From positions 186,001-250,000 of the forward strand of contig NZ_VIVK01000003.1 of the NCBI RefSeq assembly GCF_007828865.1: a stretch of 64,000 nucleotides of DNA. The letters are read 5' to 3'. Origin of the DNA: Kribbella amoyensis. GTDB taxonomy: Bacteria; Actinomycetota; Actinomycetes; Propionibacteriales; Kribbellaceae. A program made the position numbers and the translations under genes. A model generated the notes under the pieces. It did no database searches. It saw only the letters and a program-made list of their open reading frames with translations, and had not been told where the DNA came from. Every line of letters starts with the position of its first letter. Positions within the stretch are counted from its first letter, which is position 1. This document shows, piece after piece, positions 26,560 through 39,427 of the stretch.

Positions 26560-26664
26560 GCCAACCGCTCACTCGGTTTTCGGTCTGTCCCCCCAGGTCG
26601 CTAGAGTCCACGTCCTGGCAGCCGTTCCACACCAGGCCCGGCCGCCGCACGGGAGGAGGGACAG

Positions 26665-27861
26665 ATGGACGCCACGCTGCTGGACGCCGAGGCCGAGGCC
26701 GCGGTCCTGCGGGTGTACCGCCAGGTGTTCGCCGTCCTGGCCCGCGAGGCCGGCGCGATGATCGTCGATCCCGAGCTCCTCGACGTCGACCAGGCCATCC
26801 TCGACGCGTTCGCCGAAGCCGGCAGCGACGGCCTCACCGTCGAGCAAGCCACGCTCGCCTGCCGCGCCTACCCGCACGACGTCATCGTCCGCCGCTTCGA
26901 CGTCCTCCGGCAGTACGGCGCGATCACCAAGCTGGTCGACCGTCCCAACGAGCTCCGCCACCGCGCCGCCTTCGCGCCGTACGTGATGCTGATGTTCCTC
27001 CGCCGGATGGCCGTCCAGGGCGGCCAGGCCGAGCTCCACCAGCTGCTCACCCTCGAGGCGCACAGCGTCAGCGACTCCCGCGCCACCGAGGACGAGGGCC
27101 AGGCCTCCATCGAGCGCCTCACCAAGGTCTTCCGCCTCCTCGGCAACGAGCTCGCCATCCTCGTCTCCACCAGCACAACCGCCCAGCTCCGGGAGAACGC
27201 GCAGCTCGCCTGGGGCAACGAGCGCCTGATCGAGCAGGCCGAGAAGGTCCACCGCATCGTCCTCAGCCGCTGGCCCACCCTCCACCCGGCCTGTACTCAG
27301 CTCCGGATGTCCCTCGCCGCGTACGCCGACGCCGTCCAACTCGCCGCGGGTCGGCTGGTCGAGCGGGCCGGGACGACGCGGGCGCTGGGCCTGTTGCCGA
27401 TCGAGACCTGGCTGACGTTCACCCGGGGCAGCGAGCCCGACGTCCTGGCGAGTGTGCTGGACGGGATCCTGTTCGACGCGGCCGCGCCCGACTTCTCTCC
27501 CGAGACGCTCCTCGAAGCGGTCGAGACGGGCCGCCGGACCGGGACCGCGCGGATGGCCCCGCCCCGCCCGACGGGCGCGATCGACGGCGACGTCCCCGAG
27601 TCCGCCGCTGCGAAGGACCGCGAGGATCTCCGGGCCGAAGCGGAGCGCGCCCTCGCCGGCCGAGACAGCGTGAGCGTGGTCGACGTGGTGGACGCAGCCG
27701 GCGACTGGGTCACCGCGCGCCGCGTCCTCGCCGAGCTCACGGCCGCCCACCTGCACGACGAGCTCGAGTACGAGCTGGTCTGGTCGGACGGCATGCGGAT
27801 CGACTCGACCGCGGGGACTCCGTGGGCGACCGAGGGAACATTCCGGCGGGTGGCCCGGTGA
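26665..27861 (+). CDS. Kleisin-like subunit of an SMC complex (MukF/JetA-like)
   Basis: 398 residues, mostly helical, with a probable winged-helix N-terminus (about residues 35-100: AFAEAGSDGLTVEQATLACR then RRFDVLRQYGAITKL). A long helical middle follows (RLTKVFRLLGNELAILVST), then a second winged-helix-like C-terminus. This architecture, and its place as first gene of an operon with two small winged-helix proteins and an SMC ATPase, make it the kleisin by analogy with MukF, MksF or JetA. Family membership is inferred from layout, not from a recognised domain signature. GGGAGGAGGGACAG precedes the ATG at 26665. Its stop overlaps the next start as GTGA. Confidence 0.6.
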   Translation: MDATLLDAEAEAAVLRVYRQVFAVLAREAGAMIVDPELLDVDQAILDAFAEAGSDGLTVEQATLACRAYPHDVIVRRFDVLRQYGAITKLVDRPNELRHRAAFAPYVMLMFLRRMAVQGGQAELHQLLTLEAHSVSDSRATEDEGQASIERLTKVFRLLGNELAILVSTSTTAQLRENAQLAWGNERLIEQAEKVHRIVLSRWPTLHPACTQLRMSLAAYADAVQLAAGRLVERAGTTRALGLLPIETWLTFTRGSEPDVLASVLDGILFDAAAPDFSPETLLEAVETGRRTGTARMAPPRPTGAIDGDVPESAAAKDREDLRAEAERALAGRDSVSVVDVVDAAGDWVTARRVLAELTAAHLHDELEYELVWSDGMRIDSTAGTPWATEGTFRRVAR

Positions 27862-28481
27862 GCACCGAGGTCGTCGAGAACGGCCGCACGTACAACGCGG
27901 TCTGGTGGGCCAAGGTCCAGTCCGGCGGCGCCCTGCCGGTCTCCGCCGACACCCCGGCCGTCGCGGGTCTGGCGCGCGCGGCCGAGCCGGACGGTTCCGC
28001 GATCTGGCTGGTCCCGACGATGCCGGACGGCGCGGGTCACAGCGTCCTGGAGGAGTTGGGCACGCCCCCGGTATCCGTCGAGCAGCCCAACGAGACCGCC
28101 CGCGTCCTCGCGATCTGCGTCACCTGCTGCTGGACCGAGCGGGACGCCCCCGCCTGGCCCGGCGCGGTGGGCACGCTGACCCAGATCAAGGCGGTGTACT
28201 CCGGGATGCGGGGCCGGCCGGAGCAGCCGAGTGACCTGACCCTGATCATCGGGAGTCTGCGCCGGCTGCACGCGACCCAGTGGCTGCTCTGGGACGAGAA
28301 GGCGGGTGAGGTCCGCCTCGGTCCGAGGGCGATCACCTGGGGACCAAGCCAGCTCGCCGGTCTCCGCGAAGTCTGCCGGATCCTGCCCGACCCGCCCGCC
28401 GCCGTCCTCGTGGACCGGCCGGCCGAGGTGCCCGAGGATCCGCTGCCGACGGACGAGGGTGCGGAGGCCGCGGATGACTGA
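27858..28481 (+). CDS. First KITE/MukE-like small subunit of the SMC operon
   Basis: 207 residues from a GTG overlapping the kleisin-like stop (GTGA, 27858-27861). The central segment LTLIIGSLRRLHATQWLLWD, followed by a short wing (EVRLGPRAITW), looks like a winged helix, as in MukE/JetB/ScpB-type KITE subunits. The C-terminal 30 residues are acidic and Pro-rich. It overlaps the next gene by 8 bp. Expected role: binding the kleisin and DNA in the SMC ring. Assignment is by position and fold impression only. Confidence 0.55.
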   Translation: MSTEVVENGRTYNAVWWAKVQSGGALPVSADTPAVAGLARAAEPDGSAIWLVPTMPDGAGHSVLEELGTPPVSVEQPNETARVLAICVTCCWTERDAPAWPGAVGTLTQIKAVYSGMRGRPEQPSDLTLIIGSLRRLHATQWLLWDEKAGEVRLGPRAITWGPSQLAGLREVCRILPDPPAAVLVDRPAEVPEDPLPTDEGAEAADD

Positions 28482-29109
28482 GCAGCATGCGTTGTTCGAT
28501 CCGTTGTTGCAGGACCTGAGCGACCGATCCCGCGACGAGGTACTGGCCGCGTTCAGCGCCGTGCAGTACGCCGCGCACCCGGTCGCCGAGGTCCAGCTCC
28601 CCGGCCTGCGCGACGTCACCCTGCGCCGCCACGTGCAGAAGATGCTGAAGCTGATCGGCCGGGTCCTGGTCCACGTCGACGGCACGCACTGGACGTCCGG
28701 GTACGCCGACGACGTCGCGGCGACGTTGACCGCACAAGGCTGGCAGCCGCTGCCGGCCGTGGATCGCGCCGTTCTCGTCCTCGTGCTGGTCCACTCGGTC
28801 GCGATCCCGCGTTCCGAGGGGATCCTGACCGGTGACAGCTGGAAGTCGGCCCGCCCGACCACGGTCGACGAGCTGCGCACGACGAAGATCAGCGGCGAGG
28901 AGCGGCGGCTCGCCCTGCAACGGCTCCGCGCGGCCGGCCTGATCCAGCTGTCCGGCGACCACTCCGGCGGCCCGAGCTACATCCCCGGCCCGCAGCTCCA
29001 ACGTCTCACTCCGGCCGCCCGGCGACGGCTCCAGGACCAGCTGATCCTGGCCGCCGCGCCATCGAGCCCGATCGCGGAAGCCATCCGCGCCCGTCAAGGA
29101 GATGCCTGA
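28474..29109 (+). CDS. Second KITE/MukE-like small subunit of the SMC operon
   Basis: 211 residues. The ATG at 28474 lies inside the preceding gene (8-bp overlap). Two winged-helix-like stretches are seen: RRHVQKMLKLIGRVLVHVDG (about 53-72) and RRLALQRLRAAGLIQLSGD (about 143-161). It is not an obvious copy of the first small subunit, so the complex could carry a KITE heterodimer, as Nse1-Nse3 does in Smc5/6, rather than a MukE-like homodimer; this is a hypothesis. The stop TGA is followed at once by the ATG of a 43-codon ORF. Confidence 0.55.
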   Translation: MTEQHALFDPLLQDLSDRSRDEVLAAFSAVQYAAHPVAEVQLPGLRDVTLRRHVQKMLKLIGRVLVHVDGTHWTSGYADDVAATLTAQGWQPLPAVDRAVLVLVLVHSVAIPRSEGILTGDSWKSARPTTVDELRTTKISGEERRLALQRLRAAGLIQLSGDHSGGPSYIPGPQLQRLTPAARRRLQDQLILAAAPSSPIAEAIRARQGDA

Positions 29110-29241
29110 ATGCCGCCCAGGAGACACGCGACCGACGGGCATCACCTCGTGCCGCTCAGAATCAGCAGCTGCTTGACGCCGGCGGCGTCCAAGCACGCAC
29201 CTCGCGGCACCGGAACCACCTCGGAAGAAGGAGCGGCATGA
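29110..29241 (+). CDS. Coupled 43-codon ORF between KITE-like and SMC genes
   Basis: An ATG at 29110 follows the preceding TGA with no gap, and its stop overlaps the SMC start as ATGA (29238-29241). The product begins MPPRRHATDGHHLVPLRI, is basic at first and Ser/Glu/Ala-rich at the end, and matches nothing I recognise. The perfect fit at both ends argues that it is translated, perhaps only as a coupling leader that carries ribosomes to the SMC start. It may have no function as a protein. GAAGAAGGAG also gives the SMC start its own ribosome site. Confidence 0.4.
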   Translation: MPPRRHATDGHHLVPLRISSCLTPAASKHAPRGTGTTSEEGAA

Positions 29242-32200
29242 GCAACACGACGGGGGCCGGCCGGGACGGAACGGGTGACGGCCCGTTCGACATCCTCGGC
29301 TCGAAGGTGCTGCTCGGGGTCCAGGTGGTCGACCTGTCCCGGTTGTCGACGCACCCGATCCCGATGGTCGGCCAGGGCCTCGTCACGGTCGCCGGCCAGG
29401 GTCCGACCGACTCCAACGGCGCCGGCAAGTCCTCGTGGATCGCGGCGCTCTCGTTGTTGCACGCCGACGACCAGTGGCGGCTGACCAGCGGTGCGCCGGG
29501 AGCGGCCGAGCTGCTGTTCACCGCCGAGGCGGCCGGCCAGGAGGGTACGTGGTCGAATGTCGACCGCGGGTACATCGTCGGCGTCTTCTCCGATCCCGAC
29601 CTGACCGAGCTGGCCGAGATCGAGGCCGCCGCGATCACGGTGTGGATCCGGATCAACCGCAAGGCGTCGTACATCGACCTCCGCTGGAAGAACGGCCTCC
29701 ATGTCCCGTACGGAGCGACCGAGGCCGAGCGAGCCGCGGGCGCCGACGCGCTGTGGGCCGCGCTCCCGCATTCGAACGGCCGCACCGACTTCCACGCGAA
29801 CAAGCTGGCCCAGGTCCTGTACGGCGGGGCCGTTCGCTGCGTGTCGTTCCTGTCGACCTCGGTCCGCTCCAGCCCCACGGCGAACCTGCTCGCCGAGCCG
29901 CTGAACGAGCTCGGCCCGGCCCGCATCTTCAACGCGATCGCGACCCTGACCGGGCTCGACCACGAGCTGGAGCAGGAGCAGGCACACCGCTCGACCGAGC
30001 ACACCCAACGCGAGGCGACGAAGCAGGCGACGGCCGACCTGCAGCGCTGGGAGCAGGAGATGGCCACCGTCGAGGCGGGCATCCTGCAACGCGGCGCGGC
30101 TCGCGAGGCGCTGTCGGCCGCCCGGGACTCGTGGCAGGCCCGTTGCGCCCGGCACCTGGTGGACGGCGACGCCCGCAACAGCGAGATCGTCCACGAACTG
30201 ACCGAGCTGGACCAGCGCATCGCCGAGCAGGAGGCTCGTCGTGAGGCCGTGGACAGCGAGGTCGAGGCGTTCGGCAGCGAGGAGACCCTGCTCCGCGACG
30301 TCCAGCTGACCCGGCAGGAGCGCGACAAGCTCGACGCGCGGGACCGCGAGCTGGATCTGGCCCAGCGTTCGGTCCGCGAGCAGCTCGAACGGCTCGGCCA
30401 GGAGCACCGCCGCCTGCTCGACGCGGGCCGCTCCGCCGACGGCCGGGACATCGAGGCCGCCGTCGCCGAGCAGGACGAGGCCCGCGCGGCACTCGAGGAG
30501 CACATCGGCCGCGACCACGCCGCCCGGATGGCCGTGGACCAGGCCGCCGCCGAGCTCCGCGAAGCCGAGAGCGGCCAGACCGTGTCGGCACCACAGCAGC
30601 AGGTCCTGGAGAACGCCGGCATCGCGTGCGGAGCGCTCACCGACATCACCGAGCTGGCGACGGGCGACCGTACCGACTGGGAGCCGCGGCTGGCGCCGTA
30701 CCGCGAGGCCGTGGTCGTCGACGCGGACGACGCCGCCCTGGCTGCGACCGCGCTGGCCGACGCGGGGTACGCGGGCTTCCTGCTCGTCCTCGCGAACCGT
30801 CCCGACTCGGCCGCTCATGGCGAAACCGGCCGCGGCGCTGCTGGGACCGGCCGGACGCCGGCGTCGGCGGACAAGCGCTTCGACCTCGGTACGTTCTTCG
30901 CCGCGCTCGCCGGCCGCGCCGCCAAGGAGGTCATCGACGACGAGGCCGGGGTCGTCGCCGTCGGCCAGTTCGAGGAGGCCATCACCGGCCGGACCGCGCG
31001 GATCGAGGCCGCTCGCCGCCGGCTGGAGTCCGCCGAGGACGCCCGGACCGAAGCCGCCTCGGCTCTCGACCAGGCTCGCGCCCGCGTCGACCAGGCCGAG
31101 CGCCGTACCGTGGCCGCTCGCGCGCTCGGCGACGCGGAGAAGGTGCAGGAGCAGATCCTCGCCCTGCGGGAGGCGATCGACCGGCACGAGACCGACCGCG
31201 ACGGCCTGGCTCCGCAGCTCCAGGCGGCGAAGGAGTCCGCCGAAGCGGCCGCCGGCCAGCAACTCGTCCGCGACGAACGCCTGAAGAACCTCGAAGCCAC
31301 CCGCCGCGACCACGACCGCATCCTCGACGACCTCGCCAACCGCCGCCTGGTGATGCTCGAGGAGCAGACCAGCCTCGATCTCGTCACCCGCACGACGGCG
31401 TGGGCAGGGACCGCCGAGGAGGCATCCGAGTACCTCCGCGCGCTCCCCGAGGACACCCAGCGCCGGACGACGGCCGACTGGAACCACCAGGCCTGCACCC
31501 AGCTCGACGACGTGATCCGCCGCTGCTTCCCGAACGCACGGTCCCGCGAGGAGATCCCCACCGAGCTCTGGGAGATCCTCAACGGCCCGGACGGCTGGAC
31601 CAACGGCACCCTCGGGACCAGGGTCGGCCTCGTCACCGCGTTGCAGCGGACGCTGGCGACCCACCTGGCCCAGCACGAGACGTTCGACAGCCTCCAGCAA
31701 CAGCAGATCGCCAGCCAGCGCGCCGAGCGCAACGCCGCCCTCGAACGGGCCCGTGAAGGTCTCGCCGAGGCGGAGAGCACCGCCCGCGCCCACCGCGTCT
31801 CCCTGGCCGACGGCATCAAGGCCCGGCTGCGGCTGGTCTCCAACGAATTCGACCGCCTCGACCAGCAGTACGGCGGGTACGGTGCCAAGCTCGAGTTCCC
31901 CGAGCCCGACCCGCCCGCCGAGCCGGACAAGCCCTGGCGCTGGACCGTCACGCCGAAGTGGCGTCGCTCCGAGGGCGGCCCGTTCTCCGCCTTCAACGTC
32001 AAGGGCAACACCGCCCAGATGGACGAGAAGGCCGTCAAGCTCGTCTGCGCCGCGGCCCTGGCCGGCGGCAGCGACCGGCCCCTTCTGCTCATCCTCGACG
32101 AGCTGGGCCGCAACCTCGGCTCCCAGCACCGTCGCGAAGCAGTCGCCCTCTTCGAACAGATCGGCCGCGACCGCAACATCACGGTCATCGGCGCCCTCCA

Positions 32201-32414
32201 GGACGACATGGAGCGGTATGCCCTGGCCAGCTCCCGCCTCTACGTCAAACTCCGCCGCAGCTCCGACACGATGCCGTACAACGAGGCCCCGGTGGTCAAG
32301 GGCAACGAAGAGAACGCCTCCCGGGTAGACCTCCTCAAAACCTGGCTCGACTCCTACCGAGGCCCCAACCCCACCCTCACCCTCGAACCCCAGACCCTCG
32401 ACACCCCCACCTGA
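29238..32414 (+). CDS. SMC-like ATPase (MukB/MksB/JetC-type)
   Basis: 1058 residues. Walker A GPTDSNGAGKSS is at residues 55-66. A first coiled coil spans about 235-460 and a hinge-like alpha/beta region about 470-530 (IACGALTDITELATGDRTDW, ending GYAGFLLVL). A second coiled coil covers about 555-880, and Walker B LLLILDELGRNLG is near 950. The usual LSGGQ signature is not seen; KGNTAQMDEKAVKLV near 920 occupies its place. It is the motor of the operon's complex, in the MukB/COG4913-like branch rather than canonical Smc (shorter, distinct head). Expected activity: ATP-driven DNA loop extrusion for chromosome organisation or plasmid restriction. GAAGAAGGAG precedes the ATG. Confidence 0.82.
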   Translation: MSNTTGAGRDGTGDGPFDILGSKVLLGVQVVDLSRLSTHPIPMVGQGLVTVAGQGPTDSNGAGKSSWIAALSLLHADDQWRLTSGAPGAAELLFTAEAAGQEGTWSNVDRGYIVGVFSDPDLTELAEIEAAAITVWIRINRKASYIDLRWKNGLHVPYGATEAERAAGADALWAALPHSNGRTDFHANKLAQVLYGGAVRCVSFLSTSVRSSPTANLLAEPLNELGPARIFNAIATLTGLDHELEQEQAHRSTEHTQREATKQATADLQRWEQEMATVEAGILQRGAAREALSAARDSWQARCARHLVDGDARNSEIVHELTELDQRIAEQEARREAVDSEVEAFGSEETLLRDVQLTRQERDKLDARDRELDLAQRSVREQLERLGQEHRRLLDAGRSADGRDIEAAVAEQDEARAALEEHIGRDHAARMAVDQAAAELREAESGQTVSAPQQQVLENAGIACGALTDITELATGDRTDWEPRLAPYREAVVVDADDAALAATALADAGYAGFLLVLANRPDSAAHGETGRGAAGTGRTPASADKRFDLGTFFAALAGRAAKEVIDDEAGVVAVGQFEEAITGRTARIEAARRRLESAEDARTEAASALDQARARVDQAERRTVAARALGDAEKVQEQILALREAIDRHETDRDGLAPQLQAAKESAEAAAGQQLVRDERLKNLEATRRDHDRILDDLANRRLVMLEEQTSLDLVTRTTAWAGTAEEASEYLRALPEDTQRRTTADWNHQACTQLDDVIRRCFPNARSREEIPTELWEILNGPDGWTNGTLGTRVGLVTALQRTLATHLAQHETFDSLQQQQIASQRAERNAALERAREGLAEAESTARAHRVSLADGIKARLRLVSNEFDRLDQQYGGYGAKLEFPEPDPPAEPDKPWRWTVTPKWRRSEGGPFSAFNVKGNTAQMDEKAVKLVCAAALAGGSDRPLLLILDELGRNLGSQHRREAVALFEQIGRDRNITVIGALQDDMERYALASSRLYVKLRRSSDTMPYNEAPVVKGNEENASRVDLLKTWLDSYRGPNPTLTLEPQTLDTPT

Positions 32415-32760
32415 CCCGCAAACAGCTGGCCTGTTCCCCCACGCTCTGGACCACATCGCTGCCGCCTTTCGACGCGGGTTCCACGGGCCAGTGCGGCAGA
32501 ATCTTGCGTTGCTGCTGGGTGCCGCTATGGAGATGTGGGAACGGGTTTGAGACGGCGTGCAAGCGGGCAGTTTTGGGCGGGATGTTGCGAAAGGGGGACC
32601 CCGGTGGTCGGTGCTGACCTCGGGGTCGAGCACACTAGAGCGGTGACGCGTTGGGAGAACGAACTCATTCGGTCCAGGCGTTCACGAATGTTCCACTCGC
32701 TTCCACGGGGTGCGCAGACCGCCCCTGAGTCCGTGGCCGCCGACGATCGGAGGGCGTGAG
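32415..32760 (+). other. Spacer after the SMC operon
   Basis: 346 bp between the SMC gene and the next gene. No convincing gene is seen on either strand. A JetD-type nuclease gene, which would normally follow, is absent here. A -10-like TAGAGC near 32635 may start transcription of the downstream gene. Confidence 0.45.
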
Positions 32761-33420
32761 ATGGCTTCCTGGCTGCTCCGCGCCCAATGGGCCCACCGCG
32801 ACGAATCCATCGAGGAACGCGCTCTTCGCGTCGACCGCACCCTGACAGCGGTAGCGGTCGCTTTCCCTGAGGTCCACGCCTGGACGCAGGACGAGCGCTG
32901 GGGGTACCACGTCCTCGAGGCGGACGGTTCCACCCCGCTGGCGGACATGGTCGAGGCGACTACGAAGATCCTCTCGAACGGCTCCAGCACCACCAGGCTC
33001 CACCTCCAGAGCACCGGTGAACTTCCGTGGCTGTTCGATCTCTCGATGGGCAACACGCTCACCACCGCCTCGGACCAGCTCACGCTGCACTGGAGCGACG
33101 ACGACGCCCTCACCGAGTCCGAGCGCTTCGCCCAGGTCCTCCGCGCCGTGGTGAGCATCTGGGAGCCCGACTGGGCCAGCATCGCCGACACCGAACTCGC
33201 CACCGCCGCCGGCCTCTTCCGCCGCGGCATCCCCACGATGGGCTGGCTCACCTACATCCGCGGCCTGGTCGCCGGCGCCTACGGCATCGACATCGACCTG
33301 ACCCCGTTCGAGCGAGGCACCCTTCTCCAGGCGCCCGTCTCCCCCGCAGACCTGTTACCGGTCCACATCTGCGCAGCAGCGGCCCTCGTGGGGATCACCC
33401 CCGAGGACTCCAACTCCTGA
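32761..33420 (+). CDS. Imm52-like putative immunity protein
   Basis: 219 residues. The ATG at 32761 follows GGAGGGCGTGAG; earlier in-frame starts lack a site. The N-terminal pattern W-LL-x-A-x-W-A-x-RDESIEERALRVDRTL and the later WEPDWASIAD then GWLTYI recall the Imm52 immunity family of polymorphic toxin systems. I hold this assignment loosely. No signal or membrane segment. No toxin gene is adjacent: the SMC operon lies upstream and the rrn operon (opposite strand) downstream. If correct it is an orphan immunity gene, which can neutralise toxins of neighbours. Otherwise it is a conserved unknown. Confidence 0.5.
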   Translation: MASWLLRAQWAHRDESIEERALRVDRTLTAVAVAFPEVHAWTQDERWGYHVLEADGSTPLADMVEATTKILSNGSSTTRLHLQSTGELPWLFDLSMGNTLTTASDQLTLHWSDDDALTESERFAQVLRAVVSIWEPDWASIADTELATAAGLFRRGIPTMGWLTYIRGLVAGAYGIDIDLTPFERGTLLQAPVSPADLLPVHICAAAALVGITPEDSNS

Positions 33421-33480
33421 CAACGCTCCAGCTGGCACGTACCAACGAGCGCTTTCGGCTCAGATCTGCCTGTACATATG

Positions 33481-33513
33481 TTAAGGGCCACCCCGAGATG
33501 GGGTGGCCCTTAA
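33481..33513 (-). terminator. rrn operon terminator
   Basis: TTAAGGGCCACCCC, a 5-base loop, then its perfect 14-bp complement. It lies 11 bp past the predicted 3' end of 5S on the minus strand, and also faces the end of the Imm52-like gene, so it can stop transcription from both sides. Confidence 0.8.
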
Positions 33514-33524
33514 CAGTGTGAATG

Positions 33525-33643
33525 TCCGGCGACGTCCTACTCTCCCACGATCTCCCGATCGCAGTACCATCGGCGCTGAAGGGCTTAACTTCCAGGTTCG
33601 GAATGGAGACTGGGTGTTTCCCCGACGCTATGGCCACCGAAAC
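33525..33643 (-). rRNA. rrf: 5S ribosomal RNA
   Basis: On the minus strand it begins GTTTCGGTGGCCATAGCGTC, continues with the conserved CATTCCGAACCTGGAAGTTAAG and ends GGACGTCGCCGGAC. About 119 nt, the usual actinobacterial length. Ends are estimated to within a few bases. Confidence 0.93.
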
Positions 33644-33791
33644 TCTATAGAAATATCAACCACAACCACACGAGTACCAGCCAGTGCTGGTACGTGGTTC
33701 TGACCGTATTCCGGGAACCGTACAGTGAACGCGAACAACTCGTATCGCAGCTTGACGTTTTGTTGAGACTCAAACACCCAGGTGGGTGTGT

Positions 33792-38877
<5,086 letters not shown>

Positions 38878-39331
38878 AAAATATGACAAACCACAAAAAG
38901 TGGCGAGTCGACATCGAGTAGATCCCTTGAATCAGAAACAATCAAACTGACTTGAATCAATATTTCAAAGGAATCCGCCACAGCACAACAGACAACCCAA
39001 CACCCAAAATCTCGAAAAGACCAGGGGAGTCAGAAATCATCCAATGCCTGTGAACGGGGTTAATGCATCTTTCGGCATTGACTTTCGGCACGCTGTTGAG
39101 TTCTCAAAAATCGGGCGCACACCGCGACCGGACCTTTCGGCCAGATCCCCGGGGCAACCTGCGTTACTCTACCGGATGCGATCCCCTCGGTCAAGACCGA
39201 GTTTCTTGCGATCCCTGCCCCGCGTCTGAGCTACCGACCCGAGTCCGAAGACGCGTTTCGGCTGCTTGATCCTTTGGGGGTTCGGAGCGACCGGCCGCTT
39301 TCGCGTCCCGCGCCTCGCTCCAACAAGAAGA
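38878..39331 (-). promoter_or_regulatory. rRNA leader with second promoter and boxA-like element
   Basis: Between tyrS and 16S. The minus strand carries TTTTTGAGAACTCAACAGCG (about 39092-39110), the antitermination/processing motif of actinobacterial rrn leaders. Further upstream a second promoter is visible: TTGACC (39189-39194), a 17-bp spacer and TAGAGT (39166-39171). Close to 16S the sequence is AT-rich, probably pairing with the spacer for RNase III processing. No gene is seen. Confidence 0.65.
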
Positions 39332-39361
39332 ACAGTACGTGGCTTGCAGGTGGCCGGTCAA
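39332..39361 (-). promoter_or_regulatory. Upstream rrn promoter
   Basis: On the minus strand TTGACC (39356-39361), an 18-bp spacer and TACTGT (39332-39337) form a strong actinobacterial sigma-A type promoter 67 bp past the tyrS stop. With the TTGACC-17-TAGAGT promoter nearer 16S, it gives a tandem rrn promoter pair. Confidence 0.7.
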
Positions 39362-39427
39362 ATCCGTTCCCGGTGGGAGGCATCACATCGCTGTAATTTG
39401 CCTCCGGCACCGGGTCTGTGGGAAGGC

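Noticed and set aside
26665..32414. Complete Wadjet (JetABCD) system
   Set aside because: No JetD-type TOPRIM nuclease gene is present, and the kleisin-like and small proteins do not show clear Jet family signatures.
29142..32633. An 1163-codon minus-strand open frame opposite the SMC gene
   Set aside because: Low-complexity shadow of the SMC coding sequence; no ribosome site or recognisable motif.
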